Shown here one piece after another: positions 46,991 to 56,103 of a DNA stretch of 64,000 nucleotides. The position numbers were made by a program, and so were the translations under genes. Below the pieces are notes generated by a model that was not told where the DNA came from, searched no databases, and was given only the letters and a program-made list of their open reading frames with translations. The stretch's first letter is position 1. Each line of letters starts with the position of its first letter. Origin of the DNA: Pseudomonas paracarnis (lineage in GTDB: Bacteria > Pseudomonadota > Gammaproteobacteria > Pseudomonadales > Pseudomonadaceae); assembly GCF_904063055.1 (NCBI RefSeq), contig NZ_CAJFCN010000004.1, positions 450,925-514,924 of the forward strand. The letters run 5' to 3'.

Positions 46991-47998
46991 TCAATAGTGA
47001 GAGAATAATTCTGTCTTCTTCACTGCGAGCATTACTAGGGTTTCGTATAGTGCTATTAGTTGTCCGAGCGTTTTGTTTGGGTAATTTTTATAGTTTTCGC
47101 GTGTTATATGAAGAGACTCTAAGTGGCGGCTTAGCTGATGCTGTGCCATGCCTAATTCGTTTTGGGCGATCTCTGTTCTATTCTGTTTATCGGTCGCCCA
47201 CTTTTCAAATTCGATTTGACTGTATCGCCAAGGGTTTTCTTTGATGTCAATCTTCCATAGTTCTAAGTAGCCAGATTTGATTGTTAAGTCGGAAATTATA
47301 TCGTCTGCACCCTCAGTGGTAATGGCTAAGGCTTCGAGGTCATGCAAAGTTTGGATGGAGTCTCCGTATAGTTTTCTAACGCTTTCGAGTAGTCTTTTGA
47401 TTGTGTCTGTATGTATCTTAATTTTGTTCTTTGATTCGTCGTTTACAAGTGCTACCAGCTCTTCAGGGACTCGGATAACTGCGTTTTCAACCAGTTCGAG
47501 CCTTGGAGAGTTGAAGATTTAGACCGGAGTGCAACTGGATGGAGTGGCCGATAGCTTCAGGCCCGCATGGCTGTAGGCTTGCGCTACCAGCCTTGAGCAA
47601 AATTGAAGACTTGAAGGCTTTTCAAGTTCGACTTTTAAGTGCCCAAGCCATTCCTTCTTGAAAAAGGGCGCCGCCTTCACGGCCTCCCATATAGAATATA
47701 CTGTGCCAATTTTTAATCGAGCATATTGCTCAATGATTTTCGAAGTCTCAGGTGAAAGATGCGGGTTGTATCGTTTTAGGGCGATTTGATTCGGGTGTTC
47801 AACAAGCAATCTCTGCGCATTAAAAGAATGAACGCCCCCTTTTTTATCCGCATGTATACAGCTGCCATAACCTACGCAAAGCATGACGTGCGAATAGTTG
47901 CCCCCGGTAAAGTTTCTTATTGTCTTGCTTGTGAGGCTTGTTTCGGTGGTGAAAACGATATCTCCGGGCTTCATCAGTGCCAAGTCGATCGAGTACAT
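46991..47998 (-). pseudogene. YiiX/NlpC-like protein broken by an in-frame stop
   Basis: The first 159 codons (47998-47522) encode a papain-like YiiX/NlpC-P60 fold: MKPGDIVFTTETSLTSKTIR, then the catalytic histidine in NYSHVMLCVG and LQFCSRLVAQAYSHAGLKL with the catalytic cysteine. After CTPV a TAA (47521-47519) interrupts. The same frame then continues without a stop for 175 codons with IFNSPRLELVENAVIRVP, which reads as the expected continuation of this domain, and then a helical tail to 46991. No ATG or GTG opens the second part before a TTG at 47347. A GAA-to-TAA change, a sequencing error, or stop readthrough are the options. AT-rich like the MORN-like gene. Confidence 0.65.
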
Positions 47999-48133
47999 TT
48001 ATTGTTCTCTCATGTTATACGGGAAAGGTTTAGTGCTGGATCGAGCGGGCGCTTCCCGATGTGGCGCGTAGCGGGATGATGCTAAGTTGGCGCAATTGGT
48101 GGAGCGTATCCGCTCTTTTGCCTGGCGCCAAAC

Positions 48134-48229
48134 CAAATGTGGGAGCTGGCTTGCCTGCGATGGCGCAGTTTCAGTCAATGATGCTGTAACTGATAAACCG
48201 CTATCGCAGGCAAGCCAGCTCCCACATTT
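48134..48229. repeat. Paired inverted REP element
   Basis: Arms AAATGTGGGAGCTGGCTTGC and GCAAGCCAGCTCCCACATTT with a loop of about 40 bases. It separates the AT-rich island from the end of the Mrp operon. The gap from 48001 to 48133 holds nothing else that I recognise. Confidence 0.9.
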
Positions 48230-48250
48230 TTACTGAATTCGCCTGAAGAA

Positions 48251-48589
48251 TCAGCGGCGGCTGCTGACTTCGGCGGGGACGTCATCACCGGCCATGCGTT
48301 TGCGGAACAGGGCGGTTCGCGCCAGCAGCAGTGTGGTGACCGGCACGGTGATCGCGAGCAAAATCGGAATCAACCAGCCGTGCAACACCGGCCCGGATTT
48401 GAGCGTTGAAAAATAAATGATCGACGCCAACGCCACGCTCCACGCCCCCAGCGTCGAGGCCAGTGCCGGCGGGTGCATGCGTTGGAAAAATTCTTTCATC
48501 CGCAGCAAGCCAATCGCGCCAATCAAGGCAAACAGGCTGCTGAGCAACAGCAACGCCGCCACGATAATCTCAACCCATAACGGCATCAT
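48251..48589 (-). CDS. mrpG: Mrp/Pha antiporter subunit G
   Basis: A 112-residue membrane protein with three hydrophobic helices and the MrpG motif GAIGLLRMKEFFQRMHPPALASTLGAW cut here to its core: LLRMKEFFQRMHPPALAST. Small structural subunit of the Mrp-type cation/proton antiporter. Last gene of the operon, overlapping mrpF by four bases. Confidence 0.93.
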   Translation of the reverse strand: MMPLWVEIIVAALLLLSSLFALIGAIGLLRMKEFFQRMHPPALASTLGAWSVALASIIYFSTLKSGPVLHGWLIPILLAITVPVTTLLLARTALFRKRMAGDDVPAEVSSRR

Positions 48590-48864
48590 TCAATCACCTC
48601 CCCACGCAGCAGGAATTTGGCCAGGGCGAACGAGCCGACGAAGCCGAACAGCGCGATCAATAGCGCTGCTTCAAAGTAAGTGTCGCTGGCATAGCGAATA
48701 CCCAGGGTCAGCATCATCAGCATCGCCAGGATGTACAGGTAGTCCAGCGCCAGTACCCGGTCCTGGGCCGAGGGGCCTTTGAACAGGCGCACCAGGGTCA
48801 GCACCATGGCCAGGGAGAACAGGAACAGGCTGAACAGGATCGCATTGGCGAGCAGGGCGCTCAT
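48586..48864 (-). CDS. mrpF: Mrp/Pha antiporter subunit F
   Basis: A 92-residue subunit with three membrane helices and the conserved LVRLFKGPSAQDRVLALDYL segment of MrpF. It belongs to the membrane complex that exchanges sodium or potassium for protons. Overlaps mrpE and mrpG by four bases on either side. Confidence 0.93.
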   Translation of the reverse strand: MSALLANAILFSLFLFSLAMVLTLVRLFKGPSAQDRVLALDYLYILAMLMMLTLGIRYASDTYFEAALLIALFGFVGSFALAKFLLRGEVIE

Positions 48865-49349
48865 TCGAAGATCTCCATCAGGGGCCGTTCGTAGGCGTGC
48901 TTGAATTGCTGGATAAACGAGGCTTCGTCATCCAGGTCGAAAACGTGCAGCAGCAGGATGCTGCGGTCCAGGGCCAGTTCCGACCAGACGGTGCCGGGGG
49001 TCACGCTGGTGATCATCGCCAGCACCGCCAGGCCGTTGGCGTCGCGCAGGTCCAGGGGGATCTTGATAAAGCGCGAGCGCGGTGGGCGTGAGCCGCAAGT
49101 GAGTACGCCCCAGGCGACGTGCAGGTTGGAGATGATTACGTCAAGGCCGACCCGGAAAAACAGGCGGATGATCACCCCAGGGCGACGGATGCGGATCGGC
49201 AGCGGGCGCAGCGGCGCCATCATCAGCGGCGCAAGAAAGCCCAACAGTGCGCCCAGCAGCAGGTTGCCGGGGCTGATCGACAAGTTCAGCACCAGCCACA
49301 ATACCCACAACGCCAACGACAGCCAGGGAGCCGGGAACAGACGTTTCAT
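48861..49349 (-). CDS. mrpE: Mrp/Pha antiporter subunit E
   Basis: A 162-residue subunit. Two hydrophobic N-terminal helices are followed by a cytoplasmic part with the MrpE signature ITSVTPGTVWSELALDRSIL and LLHVFDLDDE. Overlaps mrpD and mrpF (ATGA at both ends). Confidence 0.94.
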   Translation of the reverse strand: MKRLFPAPWLSLALWVLWLVLNLSISPGNLLLGALLGFLAPLMMAPLRPLPIRIRRPGVIIRLFFRVGLDVIISNLHVAWGVLTCGSRPPRSRFIKIPLDLRDANGLAVLAMITSVTPGTVWSELALDRSILLLHVFDLDDEASFIQQFKHAYERPLMEIFE

Positions 49350-51028
49350 GGCTGCACCTCCAGGGCGGCGGCCTTGGCTTCAGGGCTGGGCACTGGGCGG
49401 GTCGCGAGCACTGCCATCACGTAGTGTTCCGGGTTGTTCAGGCTTTGGGCGGTGGCCTGGGTGTAGCGCATCAGCGCCTCGGCCTTGAAGGTCAGCGCGA
49501 TGCTCAACCCCAGCAGCAGGAAGATCGGCACACACTCGTAGCGGCGCAGCAGCGGTGATGGGCGTTCTTCCGGGGTCCAGAAGCGCTGGATGCCGAGGCG
49601 GGCGAAAGCGATGAGCGAGGCCAGGCCAGAGAGAATCAGCAGCGCGACCAGGCCCCAGGCCGCCGGGCGGATGGACTCGTCCACGGCGTTGCCCAGGCCC
49701 AGTGGATTGATCAGCGCACTCAACAGGCTGAGCTTGCCGATAAACCCGGACAGCGGCGGCATGCCGATAATCAACAGCGCGCAGGCGATAAAGCTCAGGC
49801 CCAGGAAGGCCATGGTCCAAGGGATGACCTGGCCGATCACCGCTTTTTGCTCATCGTCCAGGTTCACACCCGGGCGCGGATGCAGCGATTCCATGGCTTT
49901 GGGCAGCGCATCAATCTCCTCATCCAGCGGCAGGTCGTTGGCCGAACGCGAACGCTCGATCAACTCCGCCAGCAAAAACAATGCACTCAGTGCCAGGGTG
50001 GAGCTGACCAGATAGAACAGCGCCCCCGCGGTCAGGCTTGGCTGGGCAAACCCTACCGCTGACAGCAGGATCCCGGCCGACACCAGGATACTCAGGCTGG
50101 CCATGCGCTCCAGGCGCTGCGCCGCCACCATCGCCAGTGCCGCGCAAATGATGGTCGCCATGCCGCCATACACCAGCCAATCCCCGCCAAACAGTGCCGA
50201 AGCACCGGCCTGGCCGGAAAACAGCAGGGTCCACAGGCGCAGCACGGTGTACACGCCGACCTTGGTCATGATCGCGAACATTGCCGCCACCGGCGCGCTG
50301 GCCGAGGAATAGGCGGGCGCCAGCCAGAAGTTCAGCGGCCACATGCCGGCCTTGGCCAGGAACGCCGTAGCCAGGATCGCCGCACCGGCATGCAACAGGC
50401 CGCGATCCGCCTCCGGCACCAGCGGGATCTTCAACGCCAGGTCGGCAAAGTTCAGCGTGCCGGTGACGCCGTAGATCATCGCCGCGCCAATCAGGAACAG
50501 CGACGACGCCAGCAGGTTGATCGCAATGTAATGCAGCCCCGACGATACCCGCGCGCGGCCGGAACCGTGCAGCATCAGGCCGTAGGAGGCGGCCAGCAGC
50601 ACTTCGAAGAACACGAACAGGTTGAACAGGTCGGCGGTGAGGAAGGCGCCATACAGCCCCATCAGTTGGATCTGGAACAGGGCATGGAAGCTGGTGCCCG
50701 CACGGTCCCAGCGGGCCATGGCGAACAGCAGCGCGCTGACGCCGATAATCCCGGTCAGCACCAGCATCATCGCCGAGAGTTGGTCCACTACCAACACGAT
50801 GCCGAACGGCACCTGCCAGTTGCCCGGCAGGTACACGCCAATGGAGCCGGGGCCGCCTTGTTGCGTCCAGTACAAGAGCAGGATGGCCACGCCCAGGCCG
50901 ACGATGCTGGAGCACAGATTGATCTGGGCTTTGAGCGGGCGGCGTTTCTCGCCCAGCATCAGCATCAGCCCGGCGGTGAGCAGCGGCAGCAGGATCGGCG
51001 CGACGATCAGTTGATTCATCCACGTCAT
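49346..51028 (-). CDS. mrpD: Mrp/Pha antiporter subunit D
   Basis: A 560-residue proton-translocating subunit related to NuoM/NuoN, with about 14 membrane helices. The conserved lysine/glutamate region includes LNLFVFFEVLLAASYGLML-like text (TADLFNLFVFFEVLL) and AFLAKAGMWPLNFWLAPAYS. It forms one of the two large ion channels of the complex. Overlaps mrpC and mrpE by four bases. Confidence 0.95.
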   Translation of the reverse strand: MTWMNQLIVAPILLPLLTAGLMLMLGEKRRPLKAQINLCSSIVGLGVAILLLYWTQQGGPGSIGVYLPGNWQVPFGIVLVVDQLSAMMLVLTGIIGVSALLFAMARWDRAGTSFHALFQIQLMGLYGAFLTADLFNLFVFFEVLLAASYGLMLHGSGRARVSSGLHYIAINLLASSLFLIGAAMIYGVTGTLNFADLALKIPLVPEADRGLLHAGAAILATAFLAKAGMWPLNFWLAPAYSSASAPVAAMFAIMTKVGVYTVLRLWTLLFSGQAGASALFGGDWLVYGGMATIICAALAMVAAQRLERMASLSILVSAGILLSAVGFAQPSLTAGALFYLVSSTLALSALFLLAELIERSRSANDLPLDEEIDALPKAMESLHPRPGVNLDDEQKAVIGQVIPWTMAFLGLSFIACALLIIGMPPLSGFIGKLSLLSALINPLGLGNAVDESIRPAAWGLVALLILSGLASLIAFARLGIQRFWTPEERPSPLLRRYECVPIFLLLGLSIALTFKAEALMRYTQATAQSLNNPEHYVMAVLATRPVPSPEAKAAALEVQP

Positions 51029-51369
51029 TCCTTGGGCTCCCGGCCGTCTACATGGTCAGTGCCGGTGAGGCCCCGGGAGGCCAGCAGCACCACCAGGAAC
51101 AACGCGGTCATGGCGAAGCTGATCACGATGGCCGTGAGCACCAGGGCCTGGGGCAGTGGGTCGGTGTAGTTGAGCAGGTCTTGGGGCACGCCGTCCTTGA
51201 TGATCGGCTCCTTGCCGATAAACAGGCTGCCCATGCTGAAGATGAACAAGTTGACGCCGTAGGACAGCAGGCACAAACCCATGACCACCTGGAACGTCCG
51301 TGGCCGCAGGATCAACCAGACGCCGGAGGCCGCCAGGACCCCAATGGCTATTGCGATGACTTCTTCCAT
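51025..51369 (-). CDS. mrpC: Mrp/Pha antiporter subunit C
   Basis: A 114-residue NuoK-like protein with three membrane helices and the motif LCLLSYGVNLFIFSMG. It also has the DPLPQALVLTAIVISFAMTA segment typical of MrpC. Its start shares one base with the mrpA stop. Confidence 0.95.
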   Translation of the reverse strand: MEEVIAIAIGVLAASGVWLILRPRTFQVVMGLCLLSYGVNLFIFSMGSLFIGKEPIIKDGVPQDLLNYTDPLPQALVLTAIVISFAMTALFLVVLLASRGLTGTDHVDGREPKE

Positions 51370-54290
51370 CAGGCGGCTCCTTCGGTTGCAGCAACCACTT
51401 TGGGCTGGTTGCTCGGTTTATGCGCGCGCACCGACTGGTGGCCGAGGGCGGTGAGCATCAACAGGGTCGAGCCCACGACCATGGCGTACACGCCGACGTC
51501 AAAGAACAGCGCACTGGCGATATGAATATCGCCCAGTAGCGGCAGGCTGAAATGCCAGGTATGCGTAGTGAGGAACGGGTACCCGGCGAACAGCGCACCC
51601 AGCCCGGTCAAGGTGGCCGACAGCAGGCCGAAGCCCATCCAGCGCATCGGCCGCAGGCTCATCTGCGCCTCGACCCACTGGGTGCCGGCAACCATGTATT
51701 GCAGGATAAACGCCACCGACATCACCAGCCCGGCGACGAAACCACCACCCGGTTGGTTGTGGCCACGCATGAACAGGTAGAACGACACCACCAGCGCAAT
51801 CGGCAGCAGCAGGCGCACCAGTACCGCCGGCACCATCATAAAGCCCAGGGCGGTGTCGCTGGCCTGGCGCGGGTTGACCAGGTCGGTCGCCACGTCCGGC
51901 GCCAGTTGGCGCTGTTGGGGCGGCAACTCCATGCTTTCCTTGGATGGGCGGAAGCGGCGCAGCAAGGCGTACACGGTCAAGGCCACGGCGCCCAATACGG
52001 TGATTTCGCCCAGGGTGTCGAAGCCACGGAAGTCCACCAGCATCACGTTCACCACATTGCTGCCGCCGCCTTCGGGCAGGGCACGGCTTAAGTAGAACGA
52101 GGAAATATCGTTGGGCGTCTGGCGGGTCAGCATCGCGTAGGACAACAGCGCCATGCCGCCGCCGACTACGGTGGACAGCAGCAAGTCACGCAGGCGGCGG
52201 ATACGCGCCTTGCGCAGCGAGCTGGGCAGGGGTGAGACCTCTTCGATCCGCCGTGGCAGCCAGCGCAGGCCAAGCAGGATCAACACGGTAGTGACTACTT
52301 CCACCACCAATTGGGTGAGGGCCAGGTCCGGCGCCGAGAACCACACGAAGGTGACGCAGGTCATCAGGCCGCACACGCTGACCATGGTCAGGGCCGCCAG
52401 CCGGTGGTACTTGGCTTGCCAGGCGGCGCCGAGGGCGCAGGCAATCGCCAGCAACCACAGGGTGACGAAGACGATGGACCCCGGGATTTTCGGGCGGTCG
52501 CCCCAGCTGAGGCCACTGTTGAACATCGGGATCATCGCGCCGATCACTGCCAGTAGCACCAACAGGAACAACTGGGTTTGCAGGCGCTTGGTGCTGATGC
52601 GTTTCTCGATCCGGCGCACACCGCGCATCATCACCACCAGGCAGCGCTCGAAACCGCGCTTGCCGTTGAAGTAGCCGATCAGCGGCGGGTATTCGAAGCG
52701 GCCACGCTTGAGTTGTTTGCGCAGCATCAGGTACAGCACCACGCCGCCGGTCATCGCCACCAGGCTCATGATCATCGGCGCGTTCCAGCCGTGCCAGATC
52801 GCCAGGCTATATTCCGGCAACGTACCGCCCACCACCGGCAGGGCGGCAGCGGCGAGGATCGAGCCGACCATCTGGGCCGGGAAAATCCCCACCAGCAGGC
52901 AGGTGAACACCAACAGCTCGACCGGTGCACGCATCCAGCGCGGCGGCTCGTGGGGCGTGTGTGGCAAGTCGGTGGCGGGCGGGCCGAAGAACACATCCAC
53001 GGTAAAACGCAGGGCATAGGCCACGCTGAATGTACCGGCAATGGTCGCGATCAGCGGCAGGGCGATTTCCACCCACTGAGTCGACGAGATAAACACGGTT
53101 TCGGCAAAGAACATCTCTTTGGACAGGAAGCCATTGAGCAACGGCACCCCGGCCATGGACGCGCTGGCGACCATCGCCAGGGTCGCGGTAAACGGGATCA
53201 GGCGCACCAGCCCGCTGAGCTTGCGGATATCCCGCGTGCCGCTTTCGTGGTCGATGATGCCCGCGGCCATGAACAGCGAAGCCTTGAAGGTGGCGTGGTT
53301 GAGAATATGGAATACCGCGGCAACAGCGGCCAGCGGGCTGTTAAGGCCCAGCAGCAGTGTGATCAGCCCGAGATGGCTGATGGTGGAATAGGCCAGCAGG
53401 CCCTTGAGATCGTTTTGAAACATGGCGCAGTAAGCGCCGAGGAGGAGCGTGAGGGCGCCGGCACCGCCGACGATCCAGAACCATTCTTCGCTGCCGGACA
53501 GCGATGGCCACAGGCGGGCCAGCAGGAACACGCCGGCCTTCACCATCGTCGCCGAGTGCAGGTAGGCCGAAACCGGCGTTGGCGCCGCCATGGCGTGGGG
53601 CAGCCAGAAATGGAAGGGGAACTGCGCGCTTTTGCTCAAGGCGCCGATCAGCACCAGGGCGAGCATGACCGGGTACAGCGAATGCGCGCGAATCTGATCG
53701 CCCGCCGCCAGCACCTGGTCCAGATCATAGCTGCCGACGATATGCCCCAGCAGCATGACCCCCGCCAACAGGCACAGCCCGCCGGCGCCGGTGACCATCA
53801 GCGCCATATACGCCCCGCGTCGCGCATCGGCACGGTGGTGCCAATAGCCGATCAGCAGGAACGAGAACAGGCTGGTCAGTTCCCAGAAGAATACGATCTG
53901 GATCAGGTTGCCGGAGATCACCAAACCCAGCATGGCGCCCATGAACGCCAGGAAAAACGCAAAGAAACGCGGCACTGGGTCGTCCGGCGACATGTAGTAG
54001 CGCGCATACAGCGACACCAGCGTGCCGATGCCCAGCACCAGCATCGAGAACAGCCAGGCAAACCCATCCATGCGCAACACGAAGTTCAGCCCCAGGCTGG
54101 GCAACCACATGAATTCTTCGCGGATCACGCCACCGTGGGCGATCTGGGGGTAGAGCAGGGCGACTTGAATAGTACCGACCAGCGCCACAAGGCCGGCCAA
54201 CAGGGATTCGGTGTTACGTGCGTTATGCGGCAGCAAGGCCGCCAGACAGCTGCCGATAAAAGGCAGAAGCAGTAGAACTATCAGGGACAT
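51369..54290 (-). CDS. mrpA: Mrp/Pha antiporter subunit A fused to B
   Basis: A 973-residue protein. Residues about 1-500 are NuoL-like with the proton-path motif FWELTSLFSFLLIGYW and FPFHFWLPHAMAAPTPVSAY. Residues about 500-780 hold the MrpA-specific C-terminal helices. The last 150 residues (ALGFMMVPAVLVRLLLPIAL onward) are an MrpB domain. The A-B fusion defines the six-gene group 2 (Pha/Sha) operon. The complex exports sodium or potassium at alkaline pH. First gene, followed by C, D, E, F and G with overlaps throughout. Confidence 0.96.
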   Translation of the reverse strand: MSLIVLLLLPFIGSCLAALLPHNARNTESLLAGLVALVGTIQVALLYPQIAHGGVIREEFMWLPSLGLNFVLRMDGFAWLFSMLVLGIGTLVSLYARYYMSPDDPVPRFFAFFLAFMGAMLGLVISGNLIQIVFFWELTSLFSFLLIGYWHHRADARRGAYMALMVTGAGGLCLLAGVMLLGHIVGSYDLDQVLAAGDQIRAHSLYPVMLALVLIGALSKSAQFPFHFWLPHAMAAPTPVSAYLHSATMVKAGVFLLARLWPSLSGSEEWFWIVGGAGALTLLLGAYCAMFQNDLKGLLAYSTISHLGLITLLLGLNSPLAAVAAVFHILNHATFKASLFMAAGIIDHESGTRDIRKLSGLVRLIPFTATLAMVASASMAGVPLLNGFLSKEMFFAETVFISSTQWVEIALPLIATIAGTFSVAYALRFTVDVFFGPPATDLPHTPHEPPRWMRAPVELLVFTCLLVGIFPAQMVGSILAAAALPVVGGTLPEYSLAIWHGWNAPMIMSLVAMTGGVVLYLMLRKQLKRGRFEYPPLIGYFNGKRGFERCLVVMMRGVRRIEKRISTKRLQTQLFLLVLLAVIGAMIPMFNSGLSWGDRPKIPGSIVFVTLWLLAIACALGAAWQAKYHRLAALTMVSVCGLMTCVTFVWFSAPDLALTQLVVEVVTTVLILLGLRWLPRRIEEVSPLPSSLRKARIRRLRDLLLSTVVGGGMALLSYAMLTRQTPNDISSFYLSRALPEGGGSNVVNVMLVDFRGFDTLGEITVLGAVALTVYALLRRFRPSKESMELPPQQRQLAPDVATDLVNPRQASDTALGFMMVPAVLVRLLLPIALVVSFYLFMRGHNQPGGGFVAGLVMSVAFILQYMVAGTQWVEAQMSLRPMRWMGFGLLSATLTGLGALFAGYPFLTTHTWHFSLPLLGDIHIASALFFDVGVYAMVVGSTLLMLTALGHQSVRAHKPSNQPKVVAATEGAA

Positions 54291-54495
54291 AGGCTTCTAA
54301 TCTGCGGGAGTTTGGGATGCATCATACGTGCCGCTTTCATGATCACCAAACGGCAAGATGTGGCAGGATCCTACAAAGTAGGCTGAAACCTCCCATTTGG
54401 CACTGTTTCAACCTCCCTCTGAACTGAAATGCCGACCCTCTGGGAGCCGGGCTTGCCCGCGATGACCATAGACCTGGCACCCCAGCGTTCCCAGG
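54291..54495. other. Gap between Mrp operon and DMT gene
   Basis: Holds the probable mrp promoter side (minus strand) and a degraded single REP unit near 54438-54466 (CTGGGAGCCGGGCTTGCCCG). No gene seen. Confidence 0.5.
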
Positions 54496-55425
54496 TTAGC
54501 CCTGACGCTCCTGTTCCAAGGCATCTGCCAGCTCAACGGCCTTTTGCCCCTTGGTCTTCAACTCACTCACAATCACCGCCAGCACAATCAACACCGCACC
54601 CAGCATCGCGATTGGCGGGAACCGTTCCCCGGCGATCCGCCCCACAACGCCTGCCCACACCGGCTCACCGGCATAAATCAACGTCGCCCGCGTTGGCGAA
54701 ACACTTTGCTGGGCCCAGTTCATTGCCACCTGGATCACCGCACTGGTCAAACCCAGGCCTACGGCGCTGAACAGCAGCAACCACGAAAAGCCGGGTAACG
54801 CCTCGCCCATCGGCACCACCATCATGAACGACAGCACTGAAGCCGTGGCCAATTGCACAACGGTCACCCGACGAATATCCACTTGGCCGGCAAATGCGCT
54901 GATCAAAATGATCTCGGCCGCTATGGCCACTGCACCGATCAAGGTGGCGATTTCACCCGCGCTGAAATTCAGCGAGGCCCCCGCCGGGCCGGTCAACAGC
55001 ATCAACCCGGCAAACGCCAACATGATGCCGATGCTGGGCATCAAGCCGGGGCGACGGCCCAGCACCAGCCACTGCAACAGCGGTACGAACGGCACATACA
55101 AGGCGGTGATAAACGCCGATTGGCTGCTCAAGATGGTTTGCAGGCCAATGGTCTGCAAACCGTAGCCGAACATGATCGCCACCCCGATAAACACTCCGGC
55201 CTTCAATTCGAACAGGGTCAGGTCGCGCAGGGTGCGCAAGGAAAAGAACCCCACCACAATCGTCGCGGCTGCGAAGCGCAGGCCGACAAAGAACATCGGC
55301 CCGCTGACGGTCATGGCGTGCTGCACCAGTAAAAAGGTGCCGCCCCAGATCATGGTGATCACCACCAGGATGCATTCGGCTTTACTGAAACGGTTGAAAC
55401 GCGAAGGGGAGTTCGGGGCGGTCAT
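54496..55425 (-). CDS. DMT-superfamily (EamA) transporter
   Basis: A 309-residue inner-membrane protein with ten predicted helices in two EamA repeats (MIWGGTFLLVQHAMTVSGPM in the first, MNWAQQSVSPTRATLIYAGEP in the second). It probably exports or imports a small metabolite. The substrate is not deducible. ATG 55425 was taken over a TTG six codons upstream. It is divergent from the XRE-cupin regulator, which is its likely controller. Confidence 0.9.
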   Translation of the reverse strand: MTAPNSPSRFNRFSKAECILVVITMIWGGTFLLVQHAMTVSGPMFFVGLRFAAATIVVGFFSLRTLRDLTLFELKAGVFIGVAIMFGYGLQTIGLQTILSSQSAFITALYVPFVPLLQWLVLGRRPGLMPSIGIMLAFAGLMLLTGPAGASLNFSAGEIATLIGAVAIAAEIILISAFAGQVDIRRVTVVQLATASVLSFMMVVPMGEALPGFSWLLLFSAVGLGLTSAVIQVAMNWAQQSVSPTRATLIYAGEPVWAGVVGRIAGERFPPIAMLGAVLIVLAVIVSELKTKGQKAVELADALEQERQG

Positions 55426-55480
55426 GGCGGCTCGGTCTTGCAAGGGGAAAGCACGGACCGCACAATGCGCCGCACGCTGG

Positions 55481-55520
55481 GCAGTATACTGCGCACACCC
55501 ACCTATTGAGCAATATAGTG
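55481..55520. promoter_or_regulatory. Two related operators between the DMT and XRE-cupin genes
   Basis: GCAGTATACTGC (55481-55492) is a perfect palindrome and GCAATATAGTGC (55509-55520) is a close match. Both fit GCA-N-TATA-N-TGC, with centres 28 bases apart. The second covers the start of the XRE-cupin gene. They are likely binding sites for that regulator. Confidence 0.6.
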
Positions 55521-56081
55521 CACAAAGAAAATCCGCAACGGGCTTCGGTCCTGCAGCACGTCAGCCAGAACGTTCGTCGCCTGCGCCATGCCGCCGACTT
55601 GAGCCAGACCGCGCTCTCGGAAAAGTCCGGAGTCAGCCGGCGTATGCTGGTGGCGATTGAGGCGGGGGAGAAGAACGTCAGCCTGTCGACCCTGGACCGT
55701 GTCGCCGAAGCGTTGGACGTGGCGTTCAGTGACCTGATCCAGGCGCCGGATGTGCGGGACCACAGCCGTATCAACGAGCTGGCCTGGGCGGGCGAGATTG
55801 TCGGCAGTAAGGCAGTGTTGCTGGCCAAGGCCACGGCACGGCGTGAAGTCGAATTGTGGGAGTGGCGGCTTGAGCCTGGTGATCGTTATTGCCCGGACCC
55901 TGATTTGGAAGGGTGGAGCGAGCAACTGTTTGTGTTCGAGGGCAGCCTGACGCTGGTGATAGGTGATCAGGAAACTGTCATCGAGGCTGGAGAGTTCTTT
56001 ATGTTCGCCAGCCACCAGCCCCATGCTTATCGCAATGATGGGAGCGCGGCGGTACGGTTTGTTCGAAATGTGGTGATTTGA
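55518..56081 (+). CDS. XRE-family regulator with C-terminal cupin domain
   Basis: A protein of about 187 residues. An XRE helix-turn-helix near the N-terminus (DLSQTALSEKSGVSRRMLVAI) is followed by a cupin_2 domain from about residue 110, with EQLFVFEGSLTLVIGDQE and FFMFASHQPHAYRND. The cupin would sense a small ligand, as in amino-acid-responsive PuuR/SutR-like regulators. No ATG is available. GTG 55518 is used and TTG 55506 is an alternative. No clear ribosome site was seen, so it may be leaderless. Likely controls the divergent transporter and possibly the next gene. Confidence 0.85.
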   Translation: MHKENPQRASVLQHVSQNVRRLRHAADLSQTALSEKSGVSRRMLVAIEAGEKNVSLSTLDRVAEALDVAFSDLIQAPDVRDHSRINELAWAGEIVGSKAVLLAKATARREVELWEWRLEPGDRYCPDPDLEGWSEQLFVFEGSLTLVIGDQETVIEAGEFFMFASHQPHAYRNDGSAAVRFVRNVVI

Positions 56082-56103
56082 GCAACAATAAGGGCGAACT
56101 GGC

